From Durusdinium trenchii (Eukaryota; Sar; Dinophyceae; Suessiales; Symbiodiniaceae): 64,000 nucleotides of DNA. The translations under genes and the position numbers were made by a program. This document shows positions 36,901 to 48,900 of this stretch, piece after piece; position 1 is the stretch's first letter; each line of letters opens with the position of its first letter. The stretch lies in NCBI GenBank assembly GCA_963970005.1, contig CAXAMN010004113.1, positions 1,021,049-1,085,048 of the forward strand. Reading direction: 5' to 3'. The notes beneath the pieces are model-generated. The model was not told the origin of the DNA. It saw only the letters and a list, made by a program, of their open reading frames with translations, and made no database searches.

Positions 36901-39900
36901 GCTGGGTTTGCTGGGGGGGTGGGAAAATGTGGAAAGCTTGATATGTGTTTTTGCCATGGGGGCGGGTCATGCAATGATTGGTGCCTTTCGGACGCTGCCA
37001 GCAACCAAAGAGTTGACGAAAAGACTTAGCCTACACCAGACCATCAGCGGTGCACTAGCCCTGCAGTTGAGGGGATGAGAGAGGGTGACTGCAAAACTAC
37101 AGCCAGACCATGATTGATTCAGCATGTCAGTGAATCTTCCCCCCCGCGAAGCCTGCACGGCTGCACGACTCAGGAAGCGGGAGGAAGGCTTCCTCCGGGG
37201 TGAAAAGCACCTTCCGCAGCCCGGCGACCAAGTGGTGGAGCAGCCCACCTGGCAGCCCACACGGACGTTGCATCCGAAGAAGAAGGAGTGGAAGGCCCGG
37301 TGGGTCGATGAGCAGAGGAGGGACGAGACCCACCAGGGGGTCTCAGCTTTGTTGGTCTCAGCTTTGTTTATGCCCACGTGGCCAGTGTATGCGCTGGTTG
37401 AATCTTTTATATTCATCAGTTCCACAGAAGATGAGCGCAAAGAGGCAGTTTTTTTCGTGGAAACCAACTCTATGGTGGAGGCACTGAGGTTTGATGGAAA
37501 ATTAACTTGATTTAACTTGTAAACATGCAGACCCAGAACAAATGTACAAAATCGCACGATCATCATTAATGTCATGCGAGCATAATATACTCCCATGTGT
37601 AGCGGGACCACCAACCCTAGGGATCCAAATACCTCAGAAGATGATGTGTTCGACACTGTTATGTAGGTGTGGAGGGTCCAGTCGTACCGAACCTGAGGTA
37701 CGGTACAACTGGATCCCTAGGGCCCTAGGGCAACAAAACATGCCAGACATATGCGTGCGTCAAGGAGGCGTACGATCCCTTGAAACTCCTGGGGCTTTGC
37801 TCAAGTGGGGTGGAAGAAATGATTCTCCCCAGCCTCCAGCAAGTGTTTTTGTATATTTTTGTTTTTAATATAGAGAAATTGTGTTGGTTTATTGCCTTAT
37901 TGGTTTACTTATGTTTACTATATATATATATGACATTATATGACAAAGCTGCTCGTGCATCTCGATGACTTACCACTGGACTGTTTTGGGGAACTCGATG
38001 ACGTCCATGATGACACTGACTGGTTGAGCCTATGAGTGGATCTGAATTTTACTACCTACTTCAGATGACATGGGATATTTTATTAACACAACATATACAG
38101 TATACATGGGAACTCACACATTCCGAAGTCATAACTGCCATGTGATTTGCACCCATATATCGCGACCAAAGGGATGCAACTGTTGATGAAGCAAACCCAC
38201 CGATCAGACGAAGGATTTTCGGGGGACTCAGGACTTGTGACTTGGAGAGCGAGGTGAGCGAGGTGAGGTAGGTGAGCGACGAAGACCCAGTTGGGCCCCC
38301 AACATCCTGTACGTTGTCCTTTCAAACATGGAACACATGGACACCCCTGTTAGTCTCGACTTCTTCCGCGGGACCCCGACAGGTGAATTACTTCTTTCGC
38401 AAGCTCCTTGGATGATTGAAACATCTGCCAGGTGGGGAAGAAAAGAAGAGACTCCTGGCGGAGATGCTACCTGTTCCAGTTTGAACATGAATCCAGCAGA
38501 TCCAAACCAAGTCTTGGAGTTTCTAGGTGAACCGAGTCTCGGTCGGACTTCTTCAGTCGCCCCATCGACTGGCTCCGCAGAGGTCGCGACCAACGGGAGG
38601 TCGAATGGGCCCAGCGGGGGCGCACGGCCCAGGTTTGAATACAAGAAGATCGGAGAGTGTCTCTTTGAGCCGACCATGGACCGTGGGGAATGCCGATGTT
38701 TATGGTCGATGTTGCAGAAAAAAACCGGTGCCACGGTATACTCAGTTCTCTGTCAGGTGGGCACGGGAGTCTCTTTCCGTAGTTTCTTTCTGGTAAAGCT
38801 GGGGGTTTCTGGGAGTTGTCGGCATGGGAAGAACTGGTGTTGGAAGTCTTCAGATAGAATCCCTGCTGTCATTGTGGTCTCCTCCCACCCAGTGAACAGA
38901 GTCACGTTCCGGAACAGAGGCCGAGAGCTGAGACGGTCCGATGTGAAGAACAGTTGGTCTAACATGCTGCACACCATCCAGTTGCGGATGTATAGACATA
39001 GGCCCAAAAAAAACGGTTCTCCCTATTGTCCAAGTCTTTGGGCTCACCCCTCCGGCTTTTCCAACTCCAATTCACCTTCTCGGAGGATCTATTTTCAGGT
39101 GAGTATGATCCATGCTTACTTCGACCTGCTTCGATCGATACTGCTTCACCTGACCACCGGATCGAGACCGACCGGGGCGAGACCGCAGGATCTCCGCATG
39201 GGCCTCGGGATCGTGGAAGCCCTCCTGGAGCAGGGCGCCCTCGTGACCGCGCTCCACGAGCGTGATGAGGCGAGGCCGAAAAGCCGCGTCCGTCGACGGT
39301 GGTCGGTCGGGTCGCTCCGTTTGGGGGGGGGGAAGATCAACACCTCAAAGCTACTGAGGGGAACTGCCTATAGGCCTGGCACTAATGAAGCATGGGCGGA
39401 CCTCTTGCACTTCAGCTCCCAGTGGTGTGGTTTGGAAACCAAGCTCCCCAGCTGTCATCGAGCTCCACCCAGCTGTCATCGATGTGCACCCAGCTCGTGG
39501 ACCCCGCTTCGCCGCTTCGCTGTGGACCCCGGAAGCGCGTGTCGGACTGACCGCTCCAGGAGTTCTGCTTGATGGGCTTGAAGCCTTGGTTGCATGGGTC
39601 GGTGCGTGGGTTAACCCATGCCTGACACGGTTGAATTGGAGTTTCTGACATGGTGGGGTACTGGGTACCCTGTGTTTACCCCTATCGACCCATGAATAGA
39701 TTTAAGTTTCGAACAGGGTGGGGTATTAGCACCAGATGTTATTCCTTTGGGGAAGGCAGTGCAGGCAGTGAGGGATTCATTTTCCCAATATGTTCTTCCT
39801 CATACTCACACGGCTTCTTTCGGGTGACCACTCGAAGGGGAACACAACGACGGGGTCATGCAGTGGTGCGCCAATCCGCCAAGGGGTAGAGCCTGACTCC

Positions 39901-42900
39901 TTGCCTCAAAGTCAATGGAGTCAGGTGACCTAAACCCTAAACCATCATAGTGAGCTATCCAGCTTGCTGGTGCATGCTCAGACTCCCCATGCTCCCCAAG
40001 CAGTCCCATAAGTTCAGGTTGCCTTTGGAACCTGATGTTGCCTGAGGCAGCCGGGAGGGTAAGCTGCATGTGGGTCCCATTTGCAGTCCTTTAAGACCGC
40101 CCACAGCATCCCACAACTAGCCTAGGGGGGCAAGAGAAACAGGTAGAACACCAGCAGGACTCATCCTGCTGGGAAGCGGGAGGGCTTGAAGTCCAGCATC
40201 TTTCTCATTTCGGCGGCAAGAACTCCCAGGCCCCAATTCACATTATCCCTTTATTGATCCACTGCCACCTTCTCAGAAGGTAATTGGACCCTGCAAGACT
40301 GCATCAATAGTCTCCAATCACCGTACCTCAGAAGGTACATGGATCCAAAGGGATCAATGAACCAACTGGGCTTGCCACTGTTACAGTTCACCAATCATCC
40401 TCTCCGGCCTACGTTGTCACCGATGACCTCTTTTTGTTGACCCATCGTACTCAATCCAAGGAAGTGGTTGTGCAAAGGCTTCGCTTCTGGTGATACTGTT
40501 CAGCAGCTCCTTTTGAGCGAGGCCTTCGCTGGGAAATCGTTTTGGGTTTGATGATGTTTGATGATGTTTGCTGGTATCTCTCCAACATTCCTGGCTCCAA
40601 GCCCGTCCACTGTTCTTTCGCCAGTTTCTAGCAGATATGATATGACATATTAACTTAGACGTATATAACACATATCACACACGCGCAGGTGATGTCAGGT
40701 GCCTTTTCTGTTTCCCCCGGGCACCGGGTCGAGCGGCGCTGGGCGCGGGTGGTAGCCCAGATACGACGACCCATGGGACTGCCCAGACTGTGCCGATCAG
40801 TTGGGGTTGATGGAAAAGGGGTCCATGTAGACCAATTTGCCACACCTGGAGTGTTTGGGCTTTGCTTATTCAGTGGTTTTCTTTTGCTATTGTCGCTATA
40901 GGCTTCTGGATTGACCAAGGAACACGCATGAAGTGTGTTCCTTTCGCTGCATCACCTTCTCCTCACCACACACACACACCGCTACCTTTCGCACGTTTTT
41001 CTCCGGGACGTTCTGGCGGAAAACGTCGCACGTCGCACACCCCGTTCGAGCGGCCCGCCTTCTGCACGGCCTCCAGGTGCTGCTGACCTTGCTGGACCAG
41101 AATTCTTGCCTTTGCCCACCGAAGAGCCAGGTTTTAGTCAACGCCTTGAAGCGGATTGAAAGCAATGTTTACAGGGAGATACTGATCCAAGAGACACTCT
41201 TTGAGACCAGTAGCCTCTCGGAAACAACAAGAGGGGGGGGAGGTTAGGTGCATTGGGCATCATTAGGCGACAAGTGCCCAATCTGTCGTTTGGGCCCTCC
41301 CCCTACAGTTCAATTCGATTGTTTCATACTGGAGTCGGATTCGTTGAACAGGAACGGGAACCAGGAGGCCGGCCATCCCCAGTACGTTCATTTGGATGTT
41401 CCTGATCAGTTACTTACTTAATCTATCTTAATCTTACTTATTTTTACCTGATAGCTGGGCCTGTTTTCTCAGAATTGGTTTGAGGGATTATTTTTGACAG
41501 GAAACCCATAGGAAACCCATCATAATTGTTTGGGATGAAAGTTGCGATTTCCTTGGGCCCACCTGCATCATTTTTGTTCTTTTCGCATCACTGACCTTCT
41601 CAGAGGGGAGTGCATCCAGCAAATCCCGACATATCCAGGTCCCACCATGAGACTGGAATAGATGATGCCCCATTGCTATCATTGACCCCCATTTTCAACC
41701 CCCCCAATGTAGGTACCGGTAAATAGACTAGTCCCATGGATGGCTCGGAATTGTTTGGGACTCGTGCTTCGTCCACTCCCATTCGGTTTGAACAGTATTT
41801 ATATATATATTGTATAATATATGTGTGTGTTATTTGTTTGTTTTGAACTTGAAGGTTGTGAGAACCTGGTTCAAAACATTTAGACATGTGTTGTAATCTT
41901 TTTGTGCGAAGTTGGGAATGCTAAGTGTTCTTCCGTATTCCCTGATCCTCCTTTGTCGGTGTTTTGTTCGAGACTTGGTCCGAATCTGAGGCGCGGTTGA
42001 GAGCATTTTCTTATAGACCTTTGATGGCTGTAAGCCTCTCTCCAGTTTCACCGGAGAAGAACCGCACCTGCCGGAGAAGAACCGCACTGCCCGGCGGCCC
42101 GCTGAAAACAGCACAGCGTGCCGCAGACGGGATCATGAGGGTTGGTCATGCACTTGAAAGCAGGGAACTCTGTGATACAACCTGTTACAAGATGCCGGAC
42201 CTCTTGGGATGACCATCCCCCACCATCTTGGCGCGACAAGTTGCGGAGCGCACAACACCTTCCCCCTGGCTCGGCTGGCTCAGCTGCTCCAATAGCTCGG
42301 AGACGCATCTAAGGATTGGACGATGCAAAAGATTTGCAACGAACCCTTGGATGTTCACAGCCGCCGGGCAGAACGATGGTTTCAGAACGCTTGCGATGAA
42401 GCAACAAGAAGATGCGGCGGTTGAAGCGCACCAGCACCAACAGAAACAACAACCAGGAACTCGACAACCAACAACTAACAAACGATACCTATAACAACAA
42501 CAGCAACAACAACAACAAGAACAACCACAATCACGACCCATATGCGCGGGATGAATGTGTGCTGCAGCCTGGCGTACGGCGTACACAGTACTGTACATAT
42601 ACCATGACATTCCCTAGAAAGGCCAAACATGTGTGTTTCTCACAGTTTTCGAGGCCCTCCAACGGAGTCGTCCCATATGATTCCCATTTGTTTGAAAGGC
42701 TCCCGGCTCCCGCATGAAGTACTCCAGCCTTCGCCTTCGGTACTTGGGACTGAGAAACCTGCGTATCAGCATGCGTGGAAAGAAAGAAATCAGCATCCCG
42801 AAGTGGGTGTTTTGCATGGTTTGGCCCCAAAGAACAAGACAACAATCACAGATCCACTGCCTAATTAGTCGTTTGACATTGTTTGACTTTGGTGTTTGCG

Positions 42901-45900
42901 CCGTTGTCAGAGTCAAATGGCACTGTGAACGATTTGTGCTTGCAGGTCAGGCATGGGACGACATCTCAGAGGATTGCAAAGATTTTGTGCCCCCCCGGCA
43001 GCATGCTGCGTCTCTTTTTGCCGCCTTGGTGTCAATGTGATCAATCAGATGTTTTGCTGACTTCTATTTTGGTCGCTTCTGGTCAAATTTCTCGTGGTTT
43101 AGTTTATGGTGTTGCCAGCCATGCACCTCCTACTTCTCCCCTTCTGCTCTTTGCTTGTTTCAGGTGTCAGCTCTTGGATCGAGATGTGTCTCACCGCCCC
43201 ACTGCACGGGAGATCAGTCAGCACCGCTGGCTGGCAGAAGCGGAAGGTGCCGCGCGAAACGCCGGAGGCGGAGGTTCTAAGACACATGGCCAGGTGGTTC
43301 TAGCTTTGGAAAGGGTAGTTCGCCAAATGATCGGCAATCACACTTAATTATTCTATTGGGTATGTATTTCTATATCATAATGATAGAAATGTATTACAAT
43401 GTATTATATATACATGTGCTTCATATCAAGAAGCATTCCTTGGTTGGAGGCCACTAATCATTGAGGATTGCTTGTGCCAGTGAGACCTGTCATGTTCGGG
43501 CTGTCGCTCTTTTTCTTGATATACTTATTTTTTCGGTTTCCACCGTCACGTGACATCCACCCTCGCACAACGGTGTCACGCTTTCTTTGTCGTCCGAAGT
43601 ACTGCGATCACGTCCAGGGGCAAAGAGTGAAATCAGCAAGAAAGTACTGGAAGATTTGAGGGACTTCGGTTCAATGCACCTTTGGCAAGTGAAGCCTGCG
43701 AACCGCTCGATCGAGGTCACGAAACGGTCGACGTGGTGGGCTTCCGGAGAGGAGTTGCGGGATGTTCTGGGCTTTTTGGGTCTTCCGCGGAATGCGGGGT
43801 GCTAGACGGACAAAGATGCCCGTTCTCTAACTTAAGTCTTCGTAGATTTTTGTTTGATAAACAAGAAGGCGCGTCCCAGAAAGTGTGATCATCAGTTGGC
43901 CCCAAAGAAGTTCATTCTACTCGCGTCCTTATCTCCCGTTTCATGCCTCCCCCCGAGTGCATGAGGTGCAGTGGGTCAGGTATCATGTAGACGACATCGC
44001 CACTGGTGAAAGCAAATTCGATCGGTGGGTTGCAAGATCCCATGGGTGTCTCCACCCAATCTCCGGAGTTTGGGGTCGGCTCTGGTTGTTCGTTCTGGGG
44101 TCGTTCGATGAGGAACGTCATCAAGCGAGCCGCCTTTGGCCTGATCGCCTTCTCCATGGTGGGCACTGATGACCTCAGAGACTCGGCGGGGCCCCATTTG
44201 GGCTCCAACTACCTCCGTTTCGAAGATGGGACAGGGGTGGGTGCCAGGGGAGCCTAACCACGGAACCTGAGGAGATGGGCCAGGAGCCTTAGGGGTTGTT
44301 AAGTTTATCTACCGGGATCCAGTCGTACTTGGTCAGATGGTGATGAGTTCGACACTGTTATGCAGGCGCCATTGTCGGGTCCAGTCGTACAGAACCCGAG
44401 AAGGTACGACCGGATTTTAGGGATGTGTTATTGTATATCCTTAAGGTATCTAGGCGGGTATCCCTGGCAATGTTTACCGCACAAGGTGGCTGGCACCCGG
44501 AGGTACTTGGAACCCTAGGGATTAACTTAATACACAACTACACAACTCGATATAAACTATACACAGCTATTCCTCCGGTCTTGATCTTAATTGCTGTATA
44601 GTGATGCCCCGAATTGGAACGTTGAGAAGGTGGTGCAGGTCCCTTTTTCATCGGAATTTCCGCTCCTGGGGACCGTTCCACAGAACATCCACTCACTGGA
44701 TGGGACGAAAAAGCATCCCTTGGTGACTGCATAAATCCACAAGTCTCCAAGAAGCACGTTTGCGTTCACGAAAGGTAGCTTCAGCTATAGCTGAGTTCTT
44801 TCTGAAATGCAATACCCTGAAAGTCCAAAGACTGTATTTTGGCATCACGGAAGTACATGACATTCCGAACTTTGTGTCACCGAAAGACCATTATATGTGT
44901 ATAGTTTTTCACTCTCAGGACATGTGTATATAACTATTATAGGGCAGCCTGGGATCGCGTGCTTCAACAACACCTCCTTTGGATTTCTCCGGTTCCCGGG
45001 ATGTTCTTCACTGTTTGGCCTTTTCCTGGGGGATGAGGGAGCTGCTGTTCTTCACTGTTTGTTTCGGGACTCCTCCGGTTCATGTTGCTTCCACCTGCTT
45101 TGCTTCGCGTCCGCCCGTGATGTTCTGGAATTCCTGGTGGGGGGATGCTGGGGGGATCGAATGCGTGGCAATATCGAATGGAGACATCCGTCGTTCCCCC
45201 CAGCGTTGGGATTTCATTTTAGACACCCAGCTCTCCCTGGGTATGTGAGAGCTCATCCCCTTGAGGAGATCTGGAAGTGGAGTTCAGGAAGTTGGACAAA
45301 GAAGGCCCGAGCGCCGGAAGCCGTTTTTCACACCAACGAAGAGAGGAGTGTTTTCATGGACGACGACCGTCGGACATACCCAATTCCATGGGACCGCCTG
45401 GATCTACATGGAGGGGGGCCCCATGACCTGCAACAGTTGGTGACAGATAATCTATGATAATATATGATAATCCTCAGAAAGATGAATATATATATATATA
45501 CTTACTATATTAATGATGCATTTTGAGAGGCTTTTCATTTTTTTGAATCTGTTTAATTTTGGAGAGAGGCCGTACTACTATCTAATCTAATCCATCTCAA
45601 GCGCCCACCCATCCAGATCCATCCAGTCCGCTCAGATCTGGGGATCCATGTAGAGGTCATGGATGCACTGGTGCCATGGGCCATCGAGCGAGTATTTGGA
45701 ATAGAATGACCTGAGGAGGAGACAGACTCCACAGCATCCAGCACTGCCATCCGTTTTCAAGAGGTGTACCACCCCTTTTAGCTACGGACTCATCGATCCA
45801 CGGCACCATGTCGCTCCTCGCGCCGAGCTTAGACTCAGAGCGGCCCCAGAAGACCAGTTCTGGATGTCTCGGCCGCGTCGAACGTGTTCGTTCGAAGACG

Positions 45901-48900
45901 ATGGATGACCTGCCTTGGTCCACCCGATGTCACACATCGAGTCCATGGACCGACCACAGCAATGGACCGGCAGAGGTGGTTGAAGAACCCGAACGTTGGG
46001 TACCCCTGGTGACGGGTCCGAACGTTCAGGTCACTGGAGACCTCTGTAGGTATAGCAATGTGCTCTCCATGGACCGACCATTCTCGCCAGCCCCTTGGAG
46101 GAATGACTCCTCCTTTTGGAAACCCTAGGGTGCCGGCGGGCACACGCCGACCTTATTATGGTGCCCCACTGACACATGCAGCATATAATTTTAGAGGTTC
46201 CCAGATGTGTTAGTCTTTTTGGTAGCGCCATTGTTGAATTCGAGGCAACGATATATAAGTGCGCTTATCTTCAGAGCTGTACTCTTTTGAAATCGATATT
46301 CGTGGGCAATGGGAGAGATCAGGCGAACTCATAGCCACTTTGCACTTGGTTGTTTGTTGGCTAGCAAGTGGGCAGAATTTCTCAGCATAAACCTTTTGAT
46401 CGAACAATCACGGAAATAGAGCCTAGCTGAGCCTATGCGGACTAGTGCCTGTTTTATCATGTTTCACGGCCTTCCACAAGTCCTATCTCATTGACTGGTT
46501 GGGGTATGTTTGGCGCAAACAGGACACCATGACATAGGCCTTATGCAAAATAACATGCAATGACACCTATGTCACTATGTTACTTCAGATGCTAAAGCCT
46601 AAGTCATTTGCGCCCAGTATATATATATATATAATATACTGAAAAGCTTGTGTGTGGCGTATTCTTGCGCATCCTTCTTCCCAAAGCACCCCCACAAAAG
46701 CACTGCTTCCTTCGGGGATTCTCATGCTGCCCTCGTCAAAGTGCCTCCTCCAGCTTGCGCCTTCTTCTTTCTCCTCCAGGCAGTGGAACCATCCTCAAAT
46801 CTGAGTTGGCATCCGCTTTTGTTCCTTGGAACCGGATTTCGGGGACACCCCTGCGCACTAAGCACGGTGCTCCGTGCTTACCGTGGTAGACGTTCACGCG
46901 TGTGCGTGAACACGCGAGGATGCGCGAGGTGTTGGGTCGCCTGTGGTCCCCCGGAGAAGATCGGGAATCTTGGGAGAAGATTCGGAAATAGCGGTCCATC
47001 TTGGTTTTTGGGGGTATGGTTTAAGGGCCCTGACCCTTTACGACTGTTACTGTGGGGGGGGCAGGGCCCAAGGTTGATCAGTCAAGACAGAGAGGAACTC
47101 GTGTCAAGATTAAAGACTCCACACTTGGTTTTGATTATGCAACTGGATCCAATGTTTCTTTAGGAGGTTGCATGCGCTATTTTTTTTTAAATGTGCACTG
47201 ACTTGGGCATATGACTTAACATCTCAGATGGCCACGCATGGCCACGCCTCTCATTGATGTTTTGCGCTCATCAAAATTCAGGTTGCCGGCCTTCAGTTGA
47301 TCCCCGAACGTCACGCGCGTAGAGAGAGCTCCGTCGCCAGGTTCGCCAGCTGTCAATGACGGAAGCCGAAGCAAAGGCGGAACTTCGAAACGCCCGCATA
47401 AACTGCCCCGAAGGCACGCGGAATTCGCTCCAAAAAGCTGTTGGTGGTGTTGATGTGCCTGTTTGGGGGTCTTAATATATTAGACCGTCACAGTTGCATT
47501 TCTCCCTTGATGGATTCCTATCCCCTCAAGAAATGCACCTAATGATGCTTAGTTGGTATTATTCTTCACCCAACTGATTGGTTTGGAGAATCAACGACCA
47601 CCTCCGTGGAAGAACTTTTGCGAAGGATGACCCCCGGTACTGGAACCCCAAACGGCCGCCACGACCGGGGGTTGGAAGATGTGATTGGAATTGGAAGAGA
47701 ACCATTTTGCAAGAAGAAATGCATGAGAGTTGTTGGATTGGTTCGTGCGTGGTTGTGGGGGTTAGTGTAGGGCCCAGGGATTTGTAAGGGATCTTGGGTC
47801 TTGGGAGGTCTATGATGTTTACATTACTGATACTGTGGATGTCGCACTTTCTCAAGGCTGAACTCAGGAAAGCTAGCTGCAGCATGCTGCAACTACCTTC
47901 CCTAGGGATCCAGTCGTACCTTCTCAGGTACGGTGATTGGAGACACTCTTATGTAGGTTTTGATGGTCCGGTCGTACCTTCTGAGGTTTGGTACGACTGG
48001 ATCCCTAAACCTTATCAGTTCGTTGTAACACCCGGAACTGGACCAATTCCGTCCACTCGTCATAGCGGGCTCTAGTGTGGGGCTCATCGTCGGGATGGTG
48101 TTCTTCTCCGACCCTGATCTTTCCTGGACAACTCAGAGAGAGAGAGAGAGGCGTCAAAGGCTTAAGTTACTGTAAGTTGTTTTCGGGTTCCTGATGGTTC
48201 CTGGTAATTTTCCAGGGAGTAACCACACCTGGCACCAAGGACTTTGTGGATCAAGCCATGTCTTCGACCAACCACTGAAAGTCTCCTGTAAAGCCACGTG
48301 TTAACCGCATGAACTCCACATGGGTTGGAGGCCACAAATCCCAGTGGGAGATGTGTAGAGTCCATTCCCAGACGCTCCATGGACTATCCATGGGACTGGC
48401 ATAGGACTGCCGATCAGTCGGGGTGGTGCCAGAGGGGTCAATGTAGTCAAATTTTCCATATACCATTATTGTATATGTAGTCATGTATATGTAGTCAAAA
48501 GTGTTTGGGATTTTTTTTCATGCCCTTTTTTTCGCACTTTCTGAAAGCATCAGCATCAGCCACTTTCTGTTCAGGCGCTGTTCGAGAAGCTGGACCTGTC
48601 AGGAGATGATGAGATCGAATACAGCGACCTGGCCACACATGGAGATGACCACTTAGCATTCCAGCAACTAACCTAAGCTACCAACCAGCCATTCAATACC
48701 ATTGAACTGTAATCCAACCAAGCAACTTGGTCAAATGAACTTGATGTGGGCTGCGAACCCACGACAGAACCCACTTGCCCTTGGCGCACTCAAACATGCG
48801 CCTACACCAGGTGAGTTCATCGCAGCGGCCAACGGAAGTCGCTACATGTGCAATGAGGCCTTAATCAAGCAGGCTGGAGGACACATGCTGCAGTAAACTG

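Larger units (their letters stand above)
26975..42945 (+). other. CDPK intron of 15,971 nt hosting the UTP15 gene
   Basis: The kinase reading frame stops at 26974 in the middle of the C-lobe and resumes at 42946 exactly where the protein family predicts. In between lies a full same-strand gene (27778-41247). No N gap occurs in this interval, so a scaffold join is not obvious. Confidence 0.75.

Noticed and set aside
37930..37968. LYDKAARAS frame resembling a UTP15 word
   Set aside because: It lies in a TA microsatellite with no acceptor, and exon 12 joins exon 13 directly in phase.
38328..39572. 414-codon plus-strand open frame
   Set aside because: It is UTP15 exons 13 and 14 plus an in-frame, stop-free intron and flanks. 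Only the two exon parts match the family.
44897..45457. 186-codon plus-strand open frame
   Set aside because: No domain, internal duplication of a CTTCACTGTTTG phrase, overlap with dispersed-repeat words, and position inside a CDPK intron.
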